Shown here in pieces: positions 50,105 through 60,474 of a stretch of 64,000 bases of DNA. The position numbers were made by a program, and so were the translations under genes. Below the pieces are notes generated by a model that had not been told where the DNA came from, made no database searches, and saw only the letters and a program-made list of their open reading frames with translations. How positions within the stretch are numbered: position 1 is the stretch's first letter; each line of letters begins with the position of its first letter. Origin of the DNA: Sequoia sempervirens (taxonomy: Eukaryota > Streptophyta > Pinopsida > Cupressales > Cupressaceae); NCBI GenBank assembly GCA_007258455.2, contig VDFB02018296.1, forward strand, positions 47,294,102-47,358,101, read 5' to 3'.

Positions 50105-50613
50105 TTTTACCTGATGGGTCCACATTATGTTCCTGCACTTCTATTATAGACTCATGCTCAACATGCTGAACACCCTCTAAATCTTGATTTGTAGTTGAAA
50201 CACGAAAGGTTACATTAATTAATACACCAATTGAAATTAAATATGTTTAAGAGAACATGAGAGTGGTCCTCTTTACCTGATGGGGCCACATCATGTTCCT
50301 GATCTTCTCTAGCTTGATCATGCTTAACACGTTGATCACGCTCTACATGCTCTAAAGTTGAAACATGAAAGGTTACATTAATTAATACACCAATTGCCAT
50401 TAAATATGTTTAAAAGAACTTTAGAGTGGTCCTATTTACCTGATGGGGCCACATCATGTTCCTGATCTTCTCTAGCCTGATCATTCTCAACATGTTGATC
50501 ACGTTCTACATGCTCTAAAGTACCGGGATGCACACCATGACCTTCATCTACAGGTTGTGCCCCACCCTCACCAGGCTGCATTCCAATGTCATGTGCAGTA
50601 TTATCATTTCTTG
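50105..50613 (-). repeat. Threefold tandem exon-intron duplication
   Basis: Three units of about 165 bp each hold one short exon ending in ...EH(D/N)V(A/D)PSG followed by a GTAAA donor; the shared ends lie at 50110, 50276 and 50439. The first two in gene order are nearly identical (EHVERDQ(H/R)V(E/K)(N/H)DQAREDQEH); the third is diverged (EGVQHVEHESIIEVQEHNVD). Confidence 0.85.
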
Positions 50614-52426
50614 AATGTTTAAAATAAATAAGCATGTAATTACTTTATGGTGGAAATTAATATTGAATAGATTGCACAAGTATTCGATTTTAAATAAAAT
50701 TTATTGAGTTTATTTACCTACATGTCAGATGCAGTGGAAGATTATGTTTGCCCAGTCAAGACTCTTAGGCATTCATCCATGACTCCATAGCCTTGCTGGA
50801 AGGCAATCTTTAGGTTATCTTCTGTGGGAACTCTGTTAAATTCAGAGCCCTACATTTCTACATAAGATTATGAATTTTGCTTCTATGGTGTGATAAAACT
50901 AATTTTTTTTTCAATTTATTATTTGGATACAATATTTCATTTATTGATACTTACAATTCGTGCAGCTAATTTCATATAACCACCAGAGCCAAGTTTGTGC
51001 TGCCCGTGTTTTTCTAGTCTTTCCTTTGTTGCCTTTAATGTGTCGGGCAGCCTATGAAAAGTTTGAAATACGTTAGATTATGTAAAAAAAGAGAGTAATT
51101 AGTATATAATTACATTGTTGATAGTATCACATACCTTCCTTGGCCCGGTGGTGTCTTTCTTTTTTTCTTTTCAGCCTTCTCCTTTCCATCCAACACTAGG
51201 TCCTTCTACTCCTTTAGAATCATGGGGGACACTCGTACTTTTTGTTCTTCTCTAAATGTGACCTATATTGGTCCCTCACATACTTTACATAGGTACCAAA
51301 TTTCTTAAGGACCTTGGTTCAGTTGAATGTTTTATCACCGAAGAGTACAACTAAACGATTAATTAGCTCATCTTTTAAATCTTGATTTTGGGCATTCCAC
51401 CGTATACATATGGTGGGCCCAAAGAGCTCCAATGTAATACCACTTAGATGTTTATAAAAAACATCATTTCTTGCAAAATGATCATGGGATCAATAGTCTA
51501 AAAAGAGCAATCAATAAGTAAATTTCAATTGGATTATATATAATAATAATAAAAATATTTTAAAGTACTTGAGACCTCTATCTTTATGGGAACGAAATCC
51601 TCAGTAACCAAAAATGTGACCGGAAATATTCCCGTACTAGTAATACGGGAATCCAAGAAATGCTACTAAAATATCACCAGTACTAGTGGCCTTTGCATCC
51701 CCAGGTACATGTCTTGACGCATGTTCTGGCATGTGTTCGCTGCCAAAGGGTGCACTAACGGATGCCTGCATGGTATGTGTTGCCAACATTTCAGACAAAA
51801 ATATAGGCATAGATGATGGGGTCAGATGATGTGATGTATGTGTAGGAAGATCAGGATGGACACTTGTACCAACCCCTACTCCTCGAGCAACACTTGCACT
51901 ACCCTGATCATGGCCAGGAGCATCATGAGGACGCAAAAAATCCTATAAAAATAACACATATTTTAGTTCATGACATAAAAGAGTACAAAATATAAAACCA
52001 TGAATGAACTTATGTTATAATTAAAGACCTCATGACAACTTGCAAGTTTTGTGATCTCTCAGTCAATATTTTAACCCTCTCTCTTATCTCATCTGTTTGA
52101 GGCACTATGAATAACAACTTAAGGATTTCTTCATTGCATTTTTTTTGGGTCTTCCTTGTCATATCAAGAGGGTTTGTTGAATAAGCGATGCCATCATCAC
52201 ATAATATTGACTGTACCTCCCTATGGATGCTCTCATCTACTGCTGGTGCCTTTCCCCAATCAGTCGACTGCAACAAGAATATTAAAAACATTATCGAAAT
52301 TAACCCAATAAACTTATCAAAACAACAACATAATAAAACATTTTGCTTGTATATAATTTGTACAATTACAATGAGGTAAATCCATCAGGTAGAAGCGTCT
52401 GAAGATAAATCACGATCTATGCTCTG

Positions 52427-52431
52427 GGCCG
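52427..52431 (+). repeat. Target-site duplication, left, of element III
   Basis: GGCCG, corresponding to GGCCA at 60470-60474 with one G/A difference. Confidence 0.75.
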
Positions 52432-53378
52432 TGTTATCACAGAATCTAGCAGTGCTCATTCCACGGATAGCCCCCCTACAAAACTTGTCCATTTCCTAGG
52501 ATTCGTGAAGTTCAAGTATGCATAACAAAGTGATTTTCAAGCCACCTTGAAATGTGTTCCTAAGCCTCGAATAGTCAATTCGAGCATTCCCCCATGTTTG
52601 CCTCGTGAAGACCTTCGAAATGAGCTCCTTCAAGAAGTCTCACTATTCGTACTTAGTGAATTACGAAAAATGCAGTGGCATTGAAAAACTGCACTCCTGC
52701 CCAGAAGCCAAAATTTGGCTAAGAACAAAAAGTGCAGGGGTGCTAAATTTTAGCGCCCTTGCATGAAAGTGAAATTTCTAAAAATGTAATAGCTCTAAAT
52801 TTTAGTGCCATTACACTTTTTCCTGACACTTAAACTTTTTCTTGGCCCTGGCACGTTTCTTCATGAATTTTGCATTTTTCGTCAATCGTGCCACTTTTCG
52901 TGCCTAAATTTATTACTCGACTTGAGTTAGGTTTTCAATTTTCTCTTTTGCTTAAAAGTGTTTTAATTCGCCATTTTCATTGTTATGATCTTTGGCTTTC
53001 CTCTCTTCATGCTAGGCGAGTTTTCTTCAAACTACAAACACGTTTTTTCTGAGAATTTCGCCATTCCTCTTCAGCACTCTTCGCGTTTCATTTTGGTAAG
53101 TCATTCCTCTTTATTAATCTCCTATTCTCCTTACATCTGTTTTCCAAAACCATGTTTCAAATGCAGAGGCGCTGAAAAAGTGCGCCCTTGCACTTTGAAA
53201 TATTTTTCTAACACTAAGATGCAGGAGCGCTATTTTTTAGCGCCCCTGCATCAAAGTCTGAATTCCCAAAAGATGTAAGGGCGCTGAATTTTAGCGCCCT
53301 TACACTTTTCCCAATTTTTTCTTAAAACACTTCTATTTTTCCCAGTTTTGCTCCAAACCTTGTTTTTAGTACAAAAAG

Positions 53379-53409
53379 TGCAGGGGCGCTAAATTTTAGC
53401 GCCCCTGCA
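53379..53409. repeat. Perfect 15-bp-arm palindrome in the element III LTR
   Basis: Left arm TGCAGGGGCGCTAAA, one T in the centre, then its exact reverse complement. Related palindromes with the same GCGCTAAA core but different outer arms lie at about 53221-53249, 53274-53304, 53431-53461 and 54526-54556, and in the 3' LTR. Confidence 0.9.
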
Positions 53410-55115
53410 TGAAAGTGAAATTTCTAAAAATGTAATAGCTCTAAATTTTAGTGCCATTACACTTTTTCCTGACACTTAAACTTTTTCTTGGCCCTGGCAC
53501 GTTTCTTCATGAATTTTGCATTTTCATTAATCGTGCCACTTTTCGTGCCTAAATTTATTACCTCGACTTGAGTTAGGTTTCACTTTTCGCTTTGGTGCGC
53601 TTAATTCGCCATTTTCATTGTTATGATCTTTTGGCTTCTCTCTCTTCAAGCTCGGGCGAGTTTCTTCTTCTAAACCACAAACACATTTTTCCCGAGAATT
53701 TCGCCATTCCTCTTCACAAAGACTTCCTTCGCTTCATTTTGCAGCCACCTCTTATTAATCTCCTATTCTCCTTACATCCGGCTTTCTCCAAAACCATGTT
53801 TCAGCCAGAGGCGCCAAAAAGTGCGCCTTGCACTTTGAAATTTTTCATCAAGATGCGTGAGCTATTTTAGCGCCCGCATCAAAACCGACCAAAGATGTAA
53901 GGCCTGAATAGCGCCTCTTTACACTTTTCCTGTAATTTTTCTTAAACACTTCTATTTTCCAGTTTTGCTCCAAACCTTGCTTTTAATAGGGAAAAGGGGC
54001 TAAATTTTAGCCCTGCATGAAAGTGAAATTTCTAAAAATGTAATAGCTCTAAATTTTAGTGCCATTACACTTTTTCCTAACACTTAAATTTTTCTTGGCC
54101 CTGGCACGTTTCTTCATGATTTTCGCGTTTTTCGTCAATCGTGCCACTTTTCATGCCTAAATTTATTACTCGACTTGAGTTAGGTTTTCGATTTTCTCTT
54201 TTGCTTAAAAGTGTTTTAATTCGCCATTTTCATTGTTATGATCTTTTGCTTTCCTCTCTTCATGCTGGGCGAGTTTTCTTCAAACTACAAACACGTTTTT
54301 TCTGAGAATTTCGCCATTCCTCTTCAGCACTCTTCGCGTTTCATTTTGGTAAGTCGTTCCTCTTTATTAATCTCCTATTCTCCTTACATCTGTTTTCCAA
54401 AACCATGTTTCAGATGCAGAGGCGCTGAAAAAGTGCGCCCTTGCACTTTGAAATATTTTTCTAACTCTCAGAAATGTAAGGGCGCCAAAATTTAGCGCCC
54501 CTGCATCAAAGTCTGAATTCCCAAAAGATGTAAGGGCGCTGAATTTTAGCGCCCTTACACTTTTCCCAATTTTTTCTTAAAACACTTCTATTTTTCCCAG
54601 TTTTGCTCCAAACCTTGTTTTTTCCACTTCATGCATCGTTTTCTGTGCATCATCCTCCGTTTCATGCTTGCTTGACATTGTTGCTCACTTTGCGCTTCCC
54701 AATGCTACTTTTTCTGCGAACGCCTATTGATTCACCATCCTTGCAGTTTCTCTCCAGATCTTGTCAAGTGATCCCAAAGGTGATGTCCTTTGATCTTGGT
54801 TCTTCCAAATAAAAAGTTCATGAGGAGACCAGGAAGAAGTATGAAGACTTCGCGCCCAAGCAAAGAAACATGAAGAAGCTTCTTGTTCTCCAGTGTTAGA
54901 CATTTCCGGTGCATCTCTTTATGCACCTTGTAAATATTTCTCGACATTTTCGAATGTCTTTTTGTAAATTGTAATTACACCAAGCTCAAAGATGTAATAT
55001 TTTGAAAACAAATTACACTTTGACTTTGGTCAAAGTTAGGTGAGATCTCCTAAAATCTCTCACCTAACTTTCTTAATTTTCTCAATCAGTTTGCTTCTTT
55101 TGCTCATCCCTCTTT

Positions 55116-55123
55116 CTATATAA
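55116..55123 (+). promoter_or_regulatory. TATA box of the element III 5' LTR
   Basis: CTATATAA, conserved at 59482-59489 in the 3' LTR. It is followed ~115 bp later by AATAAA, the usual U3-R-U5 spacing. Confidence 0.6.
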
Positions 55124-55404
55124 TGTGAGGGATTTTCATTGTAAAAGGATCCTTTAGTGTTTTGCAACGAAGTGCTACCCTTTTTGAAGAAAATTTGTGA
55201 AACTTTGCATTCATGCTTTGTGAATGAGATTCGATTAATAAAGAAAAGGATTGCAAGCCAAACTTTGCGTTGGATTTGATACTTTTGTGAGTTGATCTTA
55301 TTTGGTAGTGATTAGCTTGAAGAATCTGAAGGACTTTAAGTAGTTTATGTAAATTTTGTGTTACATTTATTATTTAGATTGCATTTGTATTATTGTTTAT
55401 CATT

Positions 55405-55618
55405 TGGTTGAATGATCTACAAGACTTTGTGCTTGTCATCATTCATGCTCTTGCATGTTCTGGTTGAATGATCTACAAGACTTTGTGCTTGTAATTATTC
55501 ATACTCTTGGATACTTTTGTCGAAGGATCTACAAGACTTTGTGTTTGTAATCGTTCATGCTATTTGATACTACTGTTGGATGATCTACAAGACTTTGTGC
55601 TTGTAATCGTTCATGTTG
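55405..55618 (+). repeat. Four ~57-bp tandem repeats in the LTR of element III
   Basis: Each unit contains GATCTACAAGACTTTGTG followed by CTTGTAATC-like text. The same array is at about 59772-59985 in the 3' LTR. Confidence 0.85.
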
Positions 55619-56108
55619 TTCGAGGAATTGCTACGTCTAAGAAGACTTTGTGCTTCTAACGTAACAAACGATACATCTACAAAGATCCAACATTGAAAAA
55701 GCTACGAGATGACTTTGTGCCTTTGTGAGCTTTCCCTTTTTACTTTATTTGTTTGTTATTAATCACTTCTAGTATCTCTACACTTCACTTTGACAAGATA
55801 GAGATATTGGTATTACTGCTAGTTGTTAGTTTTAGGTTATCAAGAATTCTGAACTTCCAACGGTGAAGCATTGTAAACATCTTCTCTGAAAAAAGAGAGA
55901 AGGATGAATGTAACACACCCCCCCCACTCTGTGAGTTTCGTGTACATTTTGTAATTATTTGTTTGATTTACTATCGCTTCTATTAGCAGTAAGAAGGGCA
56001 CCTCCCCTTTTTGAGAGGAGAGATTCACATCTCACATAGCTGTGGCTGAAGTCCAAGTTGTGTAATCTATTGAAAAGCTGATTACATAATTTTCACCCAA
56101 TAGTTTTT

Positions 56109-56127
56109 TGGCGACTCCGCTGGGGAC
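56109..56127 (+). other. Primer binding site of element III
   Basis: TGGCGACTCCGCTGGGGAC begins 6 bp after the 5' LTR. The text matches the tRNA-Arg-type site described for Ogre/Tat-lineage plant gypsy elements. Confidence 0.75.
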
Positions 56128-56236
56128 ACGATACGCATTCTAAAGCCTCATGCTTTCGTTTGAAGTATACCGGTGTCCTTTTTTATTGTAATTTATTTTC
56201 TTGTAAGTTTTTCAAGCTTTCACCAAGGACATGTAA

Positions 56237-57838
56237 ATGGCTGATCAAGGTCCTTGGGGAAATGATTTTGGTCCGTTGAGCCTAGTTCTACCCCTACATG
56301 CTCTTCCTAAAGGCTCACGGAAGAACTTTCCCAAGTTTTTTGGTGATGGAGAACAACATCTTGACGAGCACGTTGTTGCTTTCTACATCGCTTGTGGAGT
56401 TCATGGTGTTGAATACGAAGATGTATCTGTAAGGCTATTTGTGGAGACTCTCCAAGGCGTTGCTGCAGATTGGTTTTATCATTTGGTGCCAAGTACCATC
56501 ATAAACTAGGCAACTCTCATAGCCAAGTTTGAAGGAAGGTTCAAGCCTCCTGAAGACGCTCATGCTTTGTTGGCTTACCTCACCCAATTGAAGAAGGAAT
56601 CTCACATGCCCATGCGTGAGTTCATTGCTCACTTCAACAAGTTGACACGAAGAATTCCAACTGTTGCTCAACCTACAGCTGAGAACTTGAAATGTTTCTT
56701 TGTAAATGCTCAAGTGCCTGAGGTTGGTTTTCTATTGAGAAGAGCACCTGTAGCTACTCTTGCAATGGTGCAGACCTTGGCGACAAAAATTGAAGATGAT
56801 CTCATTCTTGCTAGGCAAATAAAAATTGAATCAAATGAATCCGAAGAAACCCCTTCTTTGGAGTTATTTTCTTCCATCACGAGGACATATCCTATGGTGC
56901 AAAGGTTGATAAATGAGCTACTTGTCCTAAAAAAGCAGCTAGCTCATAATTTTTCTGTTGGGAATCAACACAAGTTATCTTCACCTCCGAAGAGGCTTGC
57001 TATTGAGGTACCATTAGTAAAAGTAGTACCGAAGCATCCTGACACCGATCCAAGTGATCTCGCTATTCTCTTCCAGGAAAAGGAAGCATACATAGCTGGT
57101 GACTCCCATTTCTGGTTTATGCAGTCTCAGAAAGCCATTGATGAAAAGCAGGATGATGAAAGTCATTTTGCTGAAATTCAAGTAAATGAAGATGATCTTG
57201 TCTTGAGATCTCAAAAGATGAACATGCATGAAGGTCTCAATCAAGTTGAAAAGAATGCATACGTGTTTCAAGATCATGAACTTGAACAGATGTTGCATAA
57301 AAGAACTTCCCCAAGGCATGATGAGGACCTTCTTATAAATTATTTAGATTTTTCCAAGTCTGAAGATGGTGAACATCATATTGAGGTATGCAGTGTAGTC
57401 ATATCTTCATTTGAATCACATGAAGGAGATCATTCTGATCAGCATGAGGTTGCCATGGTTGATGAATCAGTTGTTCAAGTAACAACTGGTAATAAGCATT
57501 CAATCTTTGACAGATCAAGGGAATGTCCCATAAGACATCTTGCTTGGTTAGAGGCCAATGGGAAGACAGAGGTTCCACTTGCACCTGAGCGTGAAGATAA
57601 ACTTGAGGATGCAACTAAAGATATATTTGTAGATGCACAGGAGTAGCCTGGATTCAATGATTTATTTTGGAGTAGCAATATATCCATAATATTTTCAAAG
57701 GTAGCTGAACTTGTTCATCTCCTTCATGAAGCAATGCTTCAACCTCATCTACATGTAGCTGCTAATGATCATGGAAGGCCTTGCAAGCTGCTAAAGAAAG
57801 GCAACTATTTTGTTGAACCTATGAACGGTTTCATTTGA
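56237..57838 (+). pseudogene. Element III gag (Ty3/gypsy-type), two internal TAG stops
   Basis: ATG 56237 (MADQGPWGNDFGPLSLVLPL) opens 533 codons to TGA 57836-57838. The retrotransposon gag domain (PF03732-like) covers residues ~35-160: KNFPKFFGDGEQHLDEHVVA, YEDVSVRLFVETLQGVAADW, IAKFEGRFKPPEDA, LAYLTQLKKESHMPMREFIA and FNKLTRRIPTVAQP. One TAG at 56507 lies where this domain has a conserved Trp (INW); the other is at 57644. There is no frameshift, no zinc knuckle and no protease. The C-terminal half is acidic and variable, ending KKGNYFVEPMNGFI. Gag would form the particle; RT and integrase must come from a related autonomous element. Confidence 0.85.
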
Positions 57839-58051
57839 GAAGGTCTCATTAATGGCTAGTTTTAATTAGGTAGGTTTTTCCCTTTTCAATAAGTGCATTT
57901 GCATAAGTTTGCGTCTTGTTTTCGTAAATTTGTTTTTCGTCGTTGTCACATGACTCCAAGCCCAATGGATAAAGGAACTTGAATTTTTGAGTTCTTCTCC
58001 CTTCATTCATTTCAAAGAACGGTTGAAGGAAGATCCCCAACAGGAGCCAAC

Positions 58052-60469
58052 TGTTATCACAGAATCTAGCAGTGCTCGTTCCACGGATAACCCCCCTACG
58101 AAACTTGTCCGTTTCCTAGGATTCGTGAAGTTCAAGTACGCATAATGAAGTGATTTTCAAGCCACCTTGAAATGCGTTCCTAAGCCTTGAATAGTCAATT
58201 TGAGCATTCCCCCATGTTCTCCTCGCGAAGACCTTCGAAACGAGCTCCTTTGCAAAGTCTCACTATTCATACTTAGTGAATTACGAAAAATGCAGTGGCA
58301 CTAAAAAAGTGCGCTCCTGCCCTGAAGCCAAAATTTGGCTAAGTACAAAAAGTGCAGGGGTACTAAATTTTAGCGCCCCTGCATGAAAGTGAAATTTCTA
58401 AAAATGTAATAGCTCTAAATTTTAGCGCCATTACACTTTTTCCTGACACTTAAACTTTTTCTTGGCCCTGGCACGTTTCTTCATGAATTTCGCATTTTTC
58501 GTCAATCGTGCCACTTTTCGTGCCTAAATTTATTACTCAACTTGAGTTAGGTTTTCGATTTTCTCTTTTGCTTAAAAGTGTTTTAATTCGCCATTTTCGT
58601 TGTTATGATCTTTGGCTTTCCTCTCTTCATGCTGGGCGAGTTTTCTTCAAACTACAAACACGTTTTTTCTGAGAATTTCGCCATTCCTCTTTAGCACTCT
58701 TCGCGTTTCATTTTGGTAAGTCGTTCCTCTTTATTAATCTCCTATTCTCCTTACATCTATTTTCCAAAACCATGTTTTAGATGCAGAGGCGCTGAAAAAG
58801 TGCGCCCTTGCACTTTGAAATATTTTTCTAACACTAAGATGCAGGAGCACTATTTTTTAGCGCCCCTGCATCAAAGTTTGAATTCCCAAAAGATGTAAGG
58901 GCGCTGAATTTTAGCGCCCTTACACTTTTCCCAGTTTTTTCTTAAAACACTTCTATTTTTCCCAGTTTTGCTCCAAACCTTGTTTTTTCCACTTCGTGCA
59001 TCATTTTCTGTGCATCATCCTCCGTTTCATGCTTGCTCGACATTGTTGCTCGCTTTGCGCTTCCCAATGCTACTTTTTCTGCTAACGCCTGTTGATTCAC
59101 CATCCTTGCAGTTTCTCTCCAGATCTTGTCAAGTGATCCCGAAGGTGATGTCCTTTGATCTTGGTTCTTCCAAATAAAAATTTCATGAGGAGACCAGGAA
59201 GAAGTATGAAGACTCTGCGCCCAAGCAAAGAAACATGAAGAAGCTTTCTGTTCTCCAGTGTTAGACATTTTCGGTGCATCTCTTTATGCACCTTGTAAAT
59301 ATTTCTCGACATTTTCAAATGTCTTTTTGTAAATTGTAACTACACCAAGCCCAAAGATGTAATATTTTGAAAACAAATTACACTTTGACTTTGGTCAAAG
59401 TTCGGTGAGATCTCCTAAAATCGCTCACCTAACTTTCCTTAATTTTCTCAATCAGTTTCCTTCTTTTGCTCATCCCTCTTTCTATATAATGTGAGGGATT
59501 TTCATTGTAAAAGGATCCTTTAGTGTTTTGCAACGAAGTGCTGCCCTTTTTGAAGAAAATTTGTGAAACTTTGCGTTCATGCTTTGTGAATGAGATTCGA
59601 TTAATAAAGAAAAGGATTGCAAGCCAAACTTTGCGTTGGATTTGATACTTTTGTGAGTTGATCTTATTTGGTAGTGATTAGCTTGAAGAATCTGAAGGAA
59701 TTTAAGTAGTTTATGTAAACTTTGTGTTACATTTATTATTTAGATTGCATTTGTATTTCTGTTTATCATTTGGTTGAATGATCTACAAGACTTTGTGCTT
59801 GTCATCATTCATGCTCTTGCATGTTCTGGTTGAATGATCTACAAGACTTTGTGCTTGTAATTATTCATACTCTTGGATACTTTTGTCGAAGGATCTACAA
59901 GACTTTGTGTTTGTAATCGTTCGTGCTATTTGATACTTCTGTTGGATGATCTACAAGACTTTGTGCTTGTAATCGTTCATGTTGTTCGAGGAATTGCTGA
60001 GTCTAAGAAGACTTCATGCTTCTAACGTAACAAACGATACATCTACAAAGATCCAACATTGAAAAAGCTACAAAATGACTTTGTGCCTTCGTGAGCTTTC
60101 CCTTTTTACTTTATTTGTTTGTTATTAACCACTTTTGGTATCTCTACGCTTCGCTTTGACGAGATAGAGATATTGGTATTACTGCTAGTTGTTAGTTTTA
60201 GGTCATCAAGAATTTTGAACTTCCAACGGTGAAGCATTGTAAACATCTTCTCTAAAAAAAGAGAGAAGGATGAATGTAACACACCCCCCCCCACTCCGTG
60301 AGTTTCGTGTACATTTTGTAATTATTTGTTTGATTTACTATCGCTTCTGTTAGCAGTAAGAAGGGCGCCTCCCCTTTCCGAGAGGAGAGATTCACATCTC
60401 ACATAGCTGTGGCTGAAGTCCAAGTTGTGTAATCTATTGAAAAGCTGATTACATAATTTTCACCCAACA
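58052..60469 (+). repeat. 3' LTR of element III
   Basis: 2418 bp, with one copy of the palindrome block: palindromes at about 58352-58382, 58405-58435, 58841-58869 and 58894-58924. It is otherwise collinear with the 5' LTR and close to it in sequence. It keeps the CA end that the 5' LTR has lost (AACA against AATA). Confidence 0.93.
59482..59489 (+). promoter_or_regulatory. TATA box of the element III 3' LTR
   Basis: CTATATAA, the counterpart of 55116-55123. From this copy transcription would read out into 60470 and onward, antisense to the SET exon. Confidence 0.5.
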
Positions 60470-60474
60470 GGCCA
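60470..60474 (+). repeat. Target-site duplication, right, of element III
   Basis: GGCCA, the partner of GGCCG at 52427-52431. Using one copy restores an in-frame join (EKALAQSIDR) on the minus strand. Confidence 0.75.

Larger units (their letters stand above)
49880..52431 (-). pseudogene. SET/En-Spm-like gene, 3' exons (Ptta/En/Spm PF03004-like region and repeated exons)
   Basis: Minus-strand exons with GT-AG borders: part of the interrupted exon (52431 to ~52372), 52267 to ~52029, 51942 to ~51600, 51497-51136, 51051-50955, 50849-50718, ~50613-50440, 50351-50277, ~50182-50111 and a possible last one near 50014-49880. 51497-51136 encodes FYKHLSGITLELFGPTICIR, KVLKKFGTYVKYVRDQYRSH and KTPPGQGR; 51051-50955 encodes ERLEKHGQHKLGSGGYMKLA. 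Together these match the layout of the plant Ptta/En/Spm transposase-associated family (PF03004), with its W/R...H-x-x-GSGGY core. The donor GGAAG|GTATGTG and acceptor CATAG|GCTGCCC between them are good. The last exons are acidic repeats (EHVERDQHVENDQAREDQEH). Stops and a C-run frameshift near 51225 make it a pseudogene. Confidence 0.65.
52432..56102 (+). repeat. 5' LTR of element III, with internal triplication
   Basis: 3671 bp. A ~0.62-0.65-kb block starting at an AAAGTGCAGGGG-like word occurs from about 52729, 53377 and 53990, against one copy in the 3' LTR. The block holds several ~30-bp palindromes. A TATA box lies at 55116, AATAAA near 55235 and four ~57-bp tandem repeats at 55405-55618. 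Confidence 0.92.
52432..60469 (+). mobile_element. LTR element III: complete gag-only LTR retrotransposon (TR-GAG-like)
   Basis: Two direct LTRs (52432-56102 and 58052-60469) start TGTTATCACAG and end CACCCAA(C/T)A, flank a 1.95-kb interior and are bordered by GGCC(G/A) duplications. The interior has a primer binding site and one gag ORF; pol is absent. This fits the plant TR-GAG class, non-autonomous elements that carry gag only. The element is inserted inside an exon of the minus-strand SET/En-Spm gene. The 5' LTR is about 1.25 kb longer than the 3' LTR because an internal block is present in three copies. Confidence 0.93.

Noticed and set aside
53000..53280. Possible secreted-protein ORFs (52985-53278, repeated at 54238 and 58713)
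   Set aside because: They recur in each copy of the LTR block of element III and are interrupted differently in each; LTR sequence with a chance open frame.
52729..54600. CRISPR-like array (palindromic repeats)
   Set aside because: Spacing is irregular, spacers are not unique and the copies lie inside a plant LTR together with TATA and primer site; they are LTR palindromes.
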